NCBI GenBank assembly: GCA_015487895.1
Contig: WFOW01000310.1
Coordinates: forward strand, 1 to 10,771
Length of the DNA: 10,771 bases
Source: Gammaproteobacteria bacterium
GTDB lineage: Bacteria > Pseudomonadota > Gammaproteobacteria > S144-34
Direction of reading: 5' to 3'
Under the pieces are notes generated by a model that saw only the letters and a program-made list of their open reading frames with translations, was not told the DNA's origin and did no database searches. This document shows positions 1-8,282 of this stretch, piece after piece; within the stretch, counting starts at the first letter, position 1, and each line of letters begins with the position of its first letter. Both the position numbers and the translations under genes were made by a program.

Positions 1-2084
1 ACACCGTCCGGTCCTGGCTGCAGGAGAAAGGGCAGGAGGTGGTGGACCGGCTGCTCGAGGAGGGGGGGCTCAAGGACAAGCAGGCCCCACGCGACGAGTC
101 GGTGCCCGCCTACCGGCAGATGCGCGAGCAGCTCGAAGGCTTTCCCGAGGTGCACTGGGCCTCGGTGCCCTTCTCGCTCGTGCGCATGAGCGGCGACGGC
201 AAGCAGGCGGCCGAGGCGCAGCCGGAGCTCTCCGCGGCCATGGCGCCCTTCTTCGGCGTGGAGCCCGGGCAACCTTGCGGCTTCCTCGACGCTCCGGCGT
301 GGAAGGTGCTCTCGCGCGAGATCGACTGGGAGCCCGGCGTGCGCTTCTTCGTGCCCAACCCCGGCGTGCTCTACCCGGCCGTCTCGGACCTCGCCGAGCG
401 GGTGCTGGCCGCGGCCAAGGCCGTGCGGCCCTTCGGCCAGCTTCGCCAGCGCGGCTGGCGCGAGTCCCTGGGCGGCGAGGCCGAGTGGCTGCGCGATCGC
501 GACGAGACCGACACGGGCGAAAAGCTCTGGCGGGTGCCCCCGGGCGAGCGCCGGCCCCGGGGCGAAGGCGAGCCGCCTGCGGTGGAGACGCTGTGGACGC
601 GCATCGCCGAGCGCCAGCCCGCGTGGGCGCGCAAAGGGGAGCACCTCGGGGGGCTCGCGGCCGTCAAGCGGCTGTGGCCGAGCCTGTTCGCCGAGGAGGT
701 GGCGAAGGCGCTCGGCCTGAAGAAGGATCAGGTGCCGCGCTTCGTGGTCTCGACCCACACCATGGCGCTCGCGCATCAGCTCGACCGGTGGCTGGAGGGT
801 GGTGCCCACCCCGCCAGGGGCTTCGTGGAGGCCGTGGAGGAGGCGCAGGCCCGGTGGGCGGTCCTGCCCCGAGGGCTCGTGCGGAAGCATGGGCGGCGGC
901 CGGACCAGGCGCTGGCGGATGCCCGCGCCCTTGCCGCGCTGCTCGAGCGCGCCCAGGAGGAGGCGCGGGAAGACGAGCGCAGGGCCGAGCGGTGGCGCCG
1001 CGTGGTCAGGGCTTCCTTGGCCGAGGTGTTGGGCCGCGATGCAGGCGTCGAGACCTACTACGGCCTGCTGCTCATGGATGGCGACCGCATGGGCGCCATC
1101 CTCTCCGGCGACGCCGAGGCCTTCAAGGGCGAGGCGCCCGTCATCGGATACGTCGAGAGTTTCCATCCCGAGGTGCGGAAGGTCTTCGAGAAGCGTGCCG
1201 GCGCCAACGAGCTCTTGCGGAAGTACGGCGAACAGGCGCGCGCGCCGTCGCCCGCGCGCCACGTGGCCGTCTCCGCCGCGCTCAACGACTTCGCTCTCCA
1301 CGTGGTGCCGCACGTGGTGGAGGTAGAGCGCCTCGGCAAGCTCATCTATGCCGGCGGAGACGACGTGCTCGCCCTGCTGCCCGTGGCGGATCTCGTTCCT
1401 GCCGCCGCGCGCCTGCGCGACGCCTACTCGGGGCGCGGAAAGGATCCCATCGACGATCTCCGCTCCAGGAACGACCACAAGCTGCGGCTCGGTGCGGGCT
1501 ACGCGCTGCTCGGCGGCCGGCTGATGCGCATGATGGGCAGCCGCGCCACGGCAAGCGCGGGGCTCGTGGTTGCCCACCACCAGACGCCGCTCTCGCGCGT
1601 GCTGCGCGAGGCGCGCGCGGCCGAGAAGGCGGCCAAGGACGCCGGCCGCGACCGGTGCGCCGTCCGCGTGCTCAAGCGCTCGGGCGGGGCGCTCTCGGTC
1701 GTGCTCCGCTGGGACGAGGTGCCGCTCCTCGAGGAGATGCGGGACTTCCTGGCCGAGGAGGGCGTCTCGCGCCGGGCTGTCTACAGCACGCTCGCCTGGC
1801 TCAAGGACCTTCCGCCGCCGGCGGACGACGGCGCGATGCTCGCGGAGCTGCTCGCCTACCAGCTCCGGCGCCAGTCGGGGACCGACGAGCAGAAGAAGCG
1901 TGCGGGCGGGCTCGCGAAGCGGATCGCGCCGCTGGCGCTGCGACGGCGCGACTCCGGGGAAGGAGCCGGTGCGCTGGAATGGCTTCGGGAGCTCCTCTCG
2001 GTCGCCGAGTTCCTGGCGCGCGAGACGCGCGCACCCGGCGCGGAGGCGGCGCACCGACAGGCCCGCGCGGCGGGCAACGGCTGA
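1..2084 (+). CDS. cmr2: Cmr2 / Cas10, type III-B large subunit (5' partial)
   Basis: Large subunit of the Cmr complex and its likely cyclic oligoadenylate synthase. The frame is open to the left edge (first whole codon at 3), so the true start and any HD nuclease domain lie outside the window; GTG at 39 is internal. About 693 residues are visible. Seen in order: the Cmr2 N-terminal region, including a PNPGVLYP segment near 352-378 and KAVRPFGQ near 418-441; a conserved block GEHLGGLAAVKRLW near 639-680; the first palm domain with DGD at 1077-1085; and the second palm domain with GGDD at 1353-1364, which indicates an active polymerase/cyclase. A helical C-terminal domain follows. The usual Zn-finger cysteines after the PFGQ block are absent (Trp/Ser and Gly instead). 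It is followed after 13 nt by cmr3, whose ribosome binding site overlaps this stop codon. Family assignment is firm; presence of an HD domain cannot be judged. Confidence 0.96.
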   Translation, partial: TVRSWLQEKGQEVVDRLLEEGGLKDKQAPRDESVPAYRQMREQLEGFPEVHWASVPFSLVRMSGDGKQAAEAQPELSAAMAPFFGVEPGQPCGFLDAPAWKVLSREIDWEPGVRFFVPNPGVLYPAVSDLAERVLAAAKAVRPFGQLRQRGWRESLGGEAEWLRDRDETDTGEKLWRVPPGERRPRGEGEPPAVETLWTRIAERQPAWARKGEHLGGLAAVKRLWPSLFAEEVAKALGLKKDQVPRFVVSTHTMALAHQLDRWLEGGAHPARGFVEAVEEAQARWAVLPRGLVRKHGRRPDQALADARALAALLERAQEEAREDERRAERWRRVVRASLAEVLGRDAGVETYYGLLLMDGDRMGAILSGDAEAFKGEAPVIGYVESFHPEVRKVFEKRAGANELLRKYGEQARAPSPARHVAVSAALNDFALHVVPHVVEVERLGKLIYAGGDDVLALLPVADLVPAAARLRDAYSGRGKDPIDDLRSRNDHKLRLGAGYALLGGRLMRMMGSRATASAGLVVAHHQTPLSRVLREARAAEKAAKDAGRDRCAVRVLKRSGGALSVVLRWDEVPLLEEMRDFLAEEGVSRRAVYSTLAWLKDLPPPADDGAMLAELLAYQLRRQSGTDEQKKRAGGLAKRIAPLALRRRDSGEGAGALEWLRELLSVAEFLARETRAPGAEAAHRQARAAGNG

Positions 2085-2097
2085 GGAGGGCGCGCGG

Positions 2098-3282
2098 ATG
2101 ACGAGCTACTGCTTCATCGAGCCGCTGGACGTGCTCTTCCTGCGCGGCAACCGGCTCTTCGGGGAGGCCGGCAGCTACGGCGAGTCGCTCGTGCCGCCGT
2201 GGCCGTCGGTCGCCGCGGGCGCGCTGCGCGCGCGCATGCTCGTGGACCGTCATCCCGGGTGGGCACCTTCCCGTGGCGCTGCCCTGCCGGAGGACCTGGA
2301 GCTCGGCTCGGCCGCGGCGCCCGGCACCTTCACCCTCACGGCCTTCCACCTGGCGCGCCGCACCGCGAAGGGGCAGGTGGAGCCGCTCCTGCCGCCGCCG
2401 GCCGACCTGGTGCTCGCCGACGGAGGCGGCCGCGGTCCGGTGGCCCGCGCCATGCGGCCGCACCGCCTCGACGGGCGGCTCGCCTCCTCCTACGACGAGG
2501 TCCTCCCCATGCACCCCGTGCTCGCCAGTCCCGCACGCACCAAGCCCGCATCGGGCTGGTGGCTCACCGCCACGGGCTGGCGCCGCTATCTCGCCGGCGA
2601 GACCCCGGCGGGACCGGAGTGCTTCGTGCATGTGCGCGAGCTGTGGGCCTACGACGAGCGCGTGGGCGTCGGCCTCGACGAGAAGACGCGCCGCGCCTCC
2701 GACGGACGCCTTTTCACGGTGCAGGCCGTGGCGCCGCGCCTGCTGCCGGAAGCGGAACGGCCGCACGAGGGGGCCGTCGGCTTCCTGGTGGGGATCGACG
2801 GCGCCGAGCCGCCGGACGAGGGGCTTTTGCGCCTCGGCGGCGACGGGCGCGCGGCCCTGCTGCGGCCCGTCGCGGGCTCGCCCGTGCCGGATCCGCCGTG
2901 GGACGAGCTGGCCGGATCCGGGCGCTGCCGGCTCGTGCTCACCACGCCCGGCATCTTCGAGGACGGGTGGCTCCCGACGGGCGCCACGCGCGGCGAGGAC
3001 GGGATCCGGTTCGACCTCCACGGCGTGCGCGGCCGCATCGTGTGCGCGGCGGTGCCCCGCTACCAGGTCGTCTCGGGGTGGGACCTCGCCCACTGGGAGC
3101 CGAAGGCGGCCGAACGCGCCGCCGCGCCGGGCTCGGTCTACTGGCTCGAGCTCGACGAGGGCGTCGGCCCCGACGATCTGCGCCGCCTCGCCGCGCGTGG
3201 GCTGTGGACCGACACCGAGCACGCGCAAAGGATGCGCCGCGCCGAAGGATTCAACCGCCTCGCGGTGGCGGCATGGAAATGA
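2098..3282 (+). CDS. cmr3: Cmr3, RAMP subunit of the type III-B complex
   Basis: 394-aa RAMP protein. In known Cmr complexes Cmr3 sits next to Cmr2 and helps bind the crRNA 5' tag. The N-terminus carries the family signature LFLRGNRLFG (residues 13-22), followed by a PPWPSVAAGALRAR block that matches the usual PPxPS-GALR motif. The C-terminal half has SGWDLAHWEPK (about 326-336) and GSVYWLEL (345-352), matching the family's SGWdl-PK and GSVYff elements. The ATG at 2098 is chosen because AGGAGGG (about 2084-2090), overlapping the cmr2 stop, stands 7 nt upstream and the family N-terminal motif starts a few residues in. It lies between cmr2 and cmr4 in the normal gene order. No truncation or frameshift is seen. 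Confidence 0.94.
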   Translation: MTSYCFIEPLDVLFLRGNRLFGEAGSYGESLVPPWPSVAAGALRARMLVDRHPGWAPSRGAALPEDLELGSAAAPGTFTLTAFHLARRTAKGQVEPLLPPPADLVLADGGGRGPVARAMRPHRLDGRLASSYDEVLPMHPVLASPARTKPASGWWLTATGWRRYLAGETPAGPECFVHVRELWAYDERVGVGLDEKTRRASDGRLFTVQAVAPRLLPEAERPHEGAVGFLVGIDGAEPPDEGLLRLGGDGRAALLRPVAGSPVPDPPWDELAGSGRCRLVLTTPGIFEDGWLPTGATRGEDGIRFDLHGVRGRIVCAAVPRYQVVSGWDLAHWEPKAAERAAAPGSVYWLELDEGVGPDDLRRLAARGLWTDTEHAQRMRRAEGFNRLAVAAWK

Positions 3283-3310
3283 GCCGCCGGCGAACGGCAT
3301 CGGATGGTGA

Positions 3311-4625
<1,315 letters not shown>

Positions 4626-4627
4626 TG

Positions 4628-5047
4628 TCAGCGCAGGCGGCGCAGCCGGAGGAAGGCCTCGCGCGGGCTGAGAACCGGCAGCCCATCGATGGCTCGCAGC
4701 GCGAGGAGTGCCTGGTCGCCGGTTACCAGGGCAGTCGCACCGGCCTCGAGCGCCGCACCCATGATCGGCACGTCACCCGGATCTGGGAATCCGGGCGGAG
4801 GCGACCACCGGCCCTCGGGGACCGTGGTCATGCGCGCCAGGAGAGCCCGGACGCGCGTCAGGCTTTCCTGGGGCAGGCCGACCTTGCCGGCGAGAATGCG
4901 CAGCACCTCCTCCTGCACCGTGGGGCACACCATCACCGCGATGATCCCCTGCTCGTGCAGCTCGATGGCACGGAAGGTGAGCTCCGCGCAGAGCCCGCGC
5001 GCTGCGAAGGCCGCCACCCAGACGTTGCTGTCGAGCAGCCATCTCAC
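4628..5047 (-). CDS. PIN-domain toxin (VapC-like, COG1569/PIN_3 type)
   Basis: 139-aa PIN-domain ribonuclease, the likely toxin of a type II toxin-antitoxin pair. Acidic PIN residues are all visible: D6 in LLDSNVWVAAF, E46/E47 in VQEEVLRIL, D92 in PGDVPIMGAAL and D111 in VTGDQALLAL. The ending GLPVLSPREAFL is typical of the COG1569/PIN_3 group. The start is GTG at 5047, overlapping the antitoxin stop as GTGA; no strong ribosome binding site is seen, so translation is probably coupled to the antitoxin. PIN toxins of this kind cut tRNA, rRNA or mRNA, but the target here is unknown. The stop codon is 2 nt from the cmr5 stop, tail-to-tail with no terminator between, so cmr transcription should run antisense through it. 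Confidence 0.88.
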   Translation of the reverse strand: MRWLLDSNVWVAAFAARGLCAELTFRAIELHEQGIIAVMVCPTVQEEVLRILAGKVGLPQESLTRVRALLARMTTVPEGRWSPPPGFPDPGDVPIMGAALEAGATALVTGDQALLALRAIDGLPVLSPREAFLRLRRLR

Positions 5048-5259
5048 GAGACGTCGCGGAAGACGTCCTCGTCCGTGAGGTATCCGGCCCGCTCGGCGAG
5101 CGGCAGGATCTCCCTCCGCGCCTGGATGAACAGCGCCAGTGAGGTCTGGCGCCTCAGCATCGCCCGGACCAGATCGCTCTTGCTGCGTCCCTGCGCCCGG
5201 GCCAGCTCCGCGAGCATCCGGTCGAGCTCGTCGTCGATGCGCACGGTCAGTGTCGCCAT
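5044..5259 (-). CDS. Ribbon-helix-helix (CopG-type) antitoxin
   Basis: 71-aa protein with an N-terminal ribbon-helix-helix DNA-binding fold: the strand MATLTVRIDDELDRML, then helices with GRSKSDLVRAMLRRQ. The C-terminal tail LPLAERAGYLTDEDVFRDVS is the usual toxin-wrapping segment of RHH antitoxins paired with PIN toxins. ATG 5259 is preferred because GGAG lies 9 nt upstream; a second in-frame ATG at 5274 would add five residues (MEHAA) with a poorer ribosome binding site. It is the first gene of the minus-strand pair and overlaps the toxin by 4 nt. Such antitoxins bind palindromes in their own promoter; a perfect AT-rich palindrome lies 25 nt upstream of this start. Confidence 0.88.
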   Translation of the reverse strand: MATLTVRIDDELDRMLAELARAQGRSKSDLVRAMLRRQTSLALFIQARREILPLAERAGYLTDEDVFRDVS

Positions 5260-5284
5260 GGCGGCATGCTCCATATTCCGTAGG

Positions 5285-5303
5285 CGTATTACATTGTAAT
5301 ACG
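5285..5303. promoter_or_regulatory. Perfect 19-bp palindrome, probable RHH antitoxin operator
   Basis: CGTATTACATTGTAATACG is a perfect inverted repeat with 9-bp arms around one central base, and is strikingly AT-rich in this GC-rich window. It lies 25 nt upstream of the antitoxin start and 12 nt upstream of the cmr6 start, touching the cmr6 ribosome binding site. On the minus strand the centre contains TACAAT, a good -10 candidate, with a weak CTGGCA 18 nt further up; on the + strand it contains TGTAAT. Autoregulation by the adjacent RHH antitoxin is the simplest reading. Binding could also affect cmr6 expression. Confidence 0.75.
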
Positions 5304-5308
5304 GGAGG
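5303..5308 (+). promoter_or_regulatory. Ribosome binding site fixing the cmr6 start
   Basis: GGGAGG 7 nt upstream of ATG 5316. It supports that ATG over the longer upstream open frame, which is antisense to the antitoxin. Its first base is the last base of the 19-bp palindrome, so a protein bound there could hinder either transcription start or translation of cmr6. Confidence 0.7.
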
Positions 5309-5315
5309 CAGGACG

Positions 5316-6629
5316 ATGCCAGTCGCAGCCGTGCCCGAATATCTGGGGCAGGATTTCAAGGAAGCGTCGCCCGGCATGCGCTTCGGGATGCTGCTGCCCA
5401 TTTGGGCTGCGCGTGCCGACCAGGAGGCGCGCGTGAAGGCAGCGGCGAACCGAAGGAGCAGAGAGGCTACAGAGCTCAGGCGCATTCTTGATGCCCAGGG
5501 GATGGACGCCGCCATCGCCAGGATGCGCCAGCGCGAACGCAGCTTTCCCGGGCTCTGGGGCAAGGACGACAACGGCGCACGCAAGGTGTGGAAGCACGTC
5601 TGCCGCCTCGGCAAAGGCGACCAGGCGTGCATGGACGCGCTCGTGGCACGCGTGATGGCCATGCGATCGAAGGTGCCCTCGCAGGCCGTGCTTGCCCTGA
5701 ATGCGAAGGCAATCGCACCTTTCACCACCGGCCTCGGCAACGAGCACCCGCTCGAGAACGGCTTTTCCTTCCTGTGGCCCTACGGCCTGCCCTACCTGCC
5801 CGGCAGCGGGGTCAAGGGTGTGGTGCGCCAGGCCGCCCGCGAGCTGGCCGGCGGGCGCTGGGGCGACCCACAGGGATGGAGCGAAGAGGCGCGGTACGCG
5901 GTGCGTGATGCAAAGGGAAAGGTGCTCGTCGATGGGCTGTCCATGCTCGACGTCCTCTTCGGCAAGGAGACCGAGGGCGGCGAGAAGGAGCACTTCCGCG
6001 GCGTGCTCACCTTCTGGGACGTGATCCCCCGGATCGCGGGCGATGCGCTGCGCGTCGAGATCATGACACCCCACCAGAAGCACTACTACCAGGATGGGCA
6101 GCCCCCGCACGACTGCGGCGATCCGAACCCCATTCCCTTCCTCACCGTTCCGCCCGGCTCGCACTTCACCTTCCACGTGGTCTGCGACGAGGCACGCCTG
6201 GCGCGTGTCGCGGACGATCTGGCAGCGGACGGGCGCTGGCGGACGCTCCTCGAGGCCGCCTTTGCGCACGCCTTCGAGTGGCTCGGCTTCGGCGCCAAGA
6301 CCGCGGTGGGCTACGGCGCGATGGCGCGGGCGGAGGACGGCGGGCCCGCACCGGCGCGCGCCGCCGCGAAGGAGCAGCCGAGGATCGAAGAGACAGAGGA
6401 GGTGTGGAAGGGTGCCAAGGTCAGATACGAGCCGGGCGCCCACCGCCTGACCGTCACGGGACTGGACGGCACGCAAGCGGTCGTGCAGGGCAGGGACAAG
6501 GTCGAGGCCCTCCTCGAGGGGTTGAGCAAGACCAGGCGCCGCAAGCTCCAGGGCGGCGACACCATGACCGTCCGTGTCCGGCGGCGGGGGAACCTCGCCG
6601 AGATCCTCGCCCTCGAGCCCGGCACATGA
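5316..6629 (+). CDS. cmr6: Cmr6, RAMP subunit with C-terminal extension
   Basis: 437-aa RAMP, the subunit near the crRNA 3' end of the Cmr complex. Family marks are APFTTGLGNEHPLENGFSFL (134-153), PYLPGSGVKGVVRQAARELA (159-178), TPHQKHYYQD (251-260) and the Gly-rich GFGAKTAVGYG (324-334), where a typical Cmr6 would end soon after. About 100 further residues (340-437) form a low-complexity Ala/Pro linker, then a basic, probably beta-rich tail containing LSKTRRRKLQGGDTMTVRVR. ATG 5316 is chosen for its GGGAGG 7 nt upstream. The gene is separated from cmr5 by the antisense toxin-antitoxin pair and overlaps the ancillary CARF gene by 4 nt (ATGA). Confidence 0.93.
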   Translation: MPVAAVPEYLGQDFKEASPGMRFGMLLPIWAARADQEARVKAAANRRSREATELRRILDAQGMDAAIARMRQRERSFPGLWGKDDNGARKVWKHVCRLGKGDQACMDALVARVMAMRSKVPSQAVLALNAKAIAPFTTGLGNEHPLENGFSFLWPYGLPYLPGSGVKGVVRQAARELAGGRWGDPQGWSEEARYAVRDAKGKVLVDGLSMLDVLFGKETEGGEKEHFRGVLTFWDVIPRIAGDALRVEIMTPHQKHYYQDGQPPHDCGDPNPIPFLTVPPGSHFTFHVVCDEARLARVADDLAADGRWRTLLEAAFAHAFEWLGFGAKTAVGYGAMARAEDGGPAPARAAAKEQPRIEETEEVWKGAKVRYEPGAHRLTVTGLDGTQAVVQGRDKVEALLEGLSKTRRRKLQGGDTMTVRVRRRGNLAEILALEPGT

Positions 6630-8182
6630 CCCGAAGCCGAGAGGCCGGCGGTCAACCAGCGCCCGCGCTGATCACCTTTCTCGGCAAGGGCCGCTACGAC
6701 GAGGTCGTCTACCGCGTCGGCGAGTGGGAGGTCCGGACCCCATACGTGGCCCACGCGCTGTCGGAGGCCCTGCGCCCTGCGCGGGTGGACGTGCTCGCAA
6801 CCGACGAGGCATGGGAAGTGCACGGCGAGGCGCTGGCGCACACCCTGCCGCAGGCGGTGGCGCTGCATCGGCGCGCCATCCCCGCCGGGGCAAGCTCGGA
6901 AGAGCTTTGGGCCGTGTTCGCGGAGCTCCTCGAGAGCCTGCAAAGTGCGGACGGGCCGGTCGTCCTCGACATCACCCATGGCTTCCGGAGCCTACCGTTC
7001 TTCGCCGCCGCTTGCGTGGCCTACCTGCAGGCGCTTGATGCCTTGCCGGATGGCCTCCAGGTCGTGTACGGCGCGTACGAGGCGCCGGACGCGCGGGGTG
7101 TGCGGCCCGTGTGGGTGCTCGACGCCTTCGTGGACCTTCTCGCATGGGGCCATGGCGCCGCCGTCCTGCTGGCCTCGGGAAGCGCGGATCGCCTTCTCGC
7201 CGTCTTCCGCCGGCAGGAGGACCAGGTCAGGAAGCGCCTCGTCCTCGAGGGCGCACGCCGCTTCCCGCCGCTCGGCAAGCTACGCGGGGCGCTGGAGCGG
7301 TTCAATGCGGACTACCTGACGGTCAGGGCCGCATCGCTGCTGCGCGGGTTCCGCCGTCCGGCTCCTGGTGTTGGGGGGCCCCGTAGCGGGAGCGCGCGTG
7401 CCCTGAGCAAGGCGCTCGAGGCTTATGGCGAGGCCTGCGGCGAGCGGCTGCCCGCACTGGCCCCTGTCCTGGATTGCCTGCGAGAGCTCGTGGCGGGCCT
7501 TGATTCCGGTTCCCTACACGGCGAGGAGGGGGACCGAGCAATGGAGCGCCTGGCGCGCCTCTACCTGGCCCACGGGCGTTATGCCGAGGCGGCCGTCGTC
7601 GTGCGCGAGGCGTGGATCTCGCGCTACGCCGAAGGCCCTTCCGCCGTGGAGGCCGGCGAGGAGGGCTTCGAGCGCGACGCGCGTCTCCACGCGGAGACCG
7701 CTTGGGCACGCCTTTGCGGCGATGCCCGCACCGTGGCCGACGTGCGCAACGACCTCGAGCACGCTGGCTTCAGCCGCCAGCCGGCGCCCGGTGATCGGCT
7801 GAGGGCGCGGGTTGCGGGCCTGCTCGACCGCTTCGCCGAGACCCGCAACACCCGCAGGGAAGCGGGCCGCGAGGACAACCGGCCCGCACGCACCTTGCTC
7901 GTCACGCGCCACGCAGGGGCCAAGGTGTGGATCGAGCGCCAAGGGATCGCCCTTGACGAGGTTCGGGACCACCTGGACGTCGACGAGGTGAGGGCGGGCG
8001 ACCGTATCGTGGGCACCCTGCCCGCGCATCTCGCGGCCGAGGTGTGCGAGCGTGGGGCGGAGTACGTCCACCTCGCCATCGATCTGCCTCCCGGGATGCG
8101 CGGCAAGGAGCTCTCGGCGGAAGATCTCGACCGGCTCGGGGCGAGGCTCGTGCCGCTCGTGGTCCGCTGGGCTGGAGGCTGA
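6626..8182 (+). CDS. CARF-HEPN ancillary ribonuclease (Csx1/TM1812 type) fused to Csx16
   Basis: 518-aa protein read as three parts. Residues about 14-190 resemble the TM1812/Csx2-type CARF domain: FLGKGRYDEVVY (18-29), VVLDITHGFRSLPF (112-125), VVYGAYEA and a DLLAWG segment. CARF domains bind cyclic oligoadenylate made by Cas10. Residues about 200-405 are helical and contain VRNDLEH, giving the HEPN RNase motif R374-N375-x3-H379 (nt 7745-7762). Residues about 421-515 match Csx16 (VVA1548 family): LLVTRHAGAKVWIERQGI, a DHLDVDEVRAGDRIVGTLP core, LAAEVCERGAEYVHLAIDLP and a RGKELSAEDLDRLGARL end. The start is ATG 6626, overlapping the cmr6 stop. Predicted role: cOA-activated RNA cleavage, with the Csx16 part possibly removing the signal. 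The first two domains are firm; Csx16 is recognised from sequence pattern only. Confidence 0.85.
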   Translation: MTRSREAGGQPAPALITFLGKGRYDEVVYRVGEWEVRTPYVAHALSEALRPARVDVLATDEAWEVHGEALAHTLPQAVALHRRAIPAGASSEELWAVFAELLESLQSADGPVVLDITHGFRSLPFFAAACVAYLQALDALPDGLQVVYGAYEAPDARGVRPVWVLDAFVDLLAWGHGAAVLLASGSADRLLAVFRRQEDQVRKRLVLEGARRFPPLGKLRGALERFNADYLTVRAASLLRGFRRPAPGVGGPRSGSARALSKALEAYGEACGERLPALAPVLDCLRELVAGLDSGSLHGEEGDRAMERLARLYLAHGRYAEAAVVVREAWISRYAEGPSAVEAGEEGFERDARLHAETAWARLCGDARTVADVRNDLEHAGFSRQPAPGDRLRARVAGLLDRFAETRNTRREAGREDNRPARTLLVTRHAGAKVWIERQGIALDEVRDHLDVDEVRAGDRIVGTLPAHLAAEVCERGAEYVHLAIDLPPGMRGKELSAEDLDRLGARLVPLVVRWAGG

Positions 8183-8197
8183 CGGCAGGCCTGCCGT
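8182..8197. repeat. 16-bp perfect palindrome after the CARF-HEPN-Csx16 gene
   Basis: ACGGCAGGCCTGCCGT is fully self-complementary and starts at the last base of the preceding stop codon. No T-run follows, so it is not a standard intrinsic terminator. It could be a weak pause site, a protein site or chance in GC-rich DNA. Confidence 0.45.
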
Positions 8198-8226
8198 AAG
8201 GCGCGCCTCGGGCCCGCAGCGCTATC

Positions 8227-8273
8227 CTCCCGATCCGAACGGGCCTTTTCAGGGCGGCTCTCCGGATCGGGAG
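8227..8273 (+). promoter_or_regulatory. 11-bp hairpin covering the cas2 ribosome binding site
   Basis: CTCCCGATCCG (8227-8237) is the exact reverse complement of CGGATCGGGAG (8263-8273), with a 25-nt loop. The right arm includes GGGAG (8269-8273), which lies 9 nt before the GTG start of cas2 at 8283. In mRNA the stem would hide this ribosome binding site. It may throttle translation of the adaptation genes or respond to a ligand or temperature; this is inference from the pairing alone. Confidence 0.55.
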
Positions 8274-8282
8274 TGCGGTAGC

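Noticed and set aside
275..2101. 608-codon plus-strand frame inside cmr2
   Set aside because: Very Arg/Ala-rich shifted frame of cmr2 with no motif; cmr2 itself is unambiguous.
1801..3300. 499-codon minus-strand frame opposite cmr2/cmr3
   Set aside because: It mirrors confidently identified genes, has an Arg/Ala/His-rich composition typical of antisense frames in GC-rich DNA, and shows no recognisable domain.
5048..5740. Long upstream extension of the PIN toxin frame on the minus strand
   Set aside because: It runs antisense to the antitoxin promoter and cmr6 and has no PIN-like sequence; the PIN fold starts at the GTG at 5047.
5289..6476. 395-codon minus-strand frame opposite cmr6
   Set aside because: Antisense shadow of cmr6; composition and lack of motifs argue against it.
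8182..8197. Palindrome as an intrinsic terminator
   Set aside because: No loop and no T-run follow it; kept only as a repeat.
8273..8281. GTG at 8273 as the cas2 start
   Set aside because: It is in another frame and reaches a TAG after two codons.
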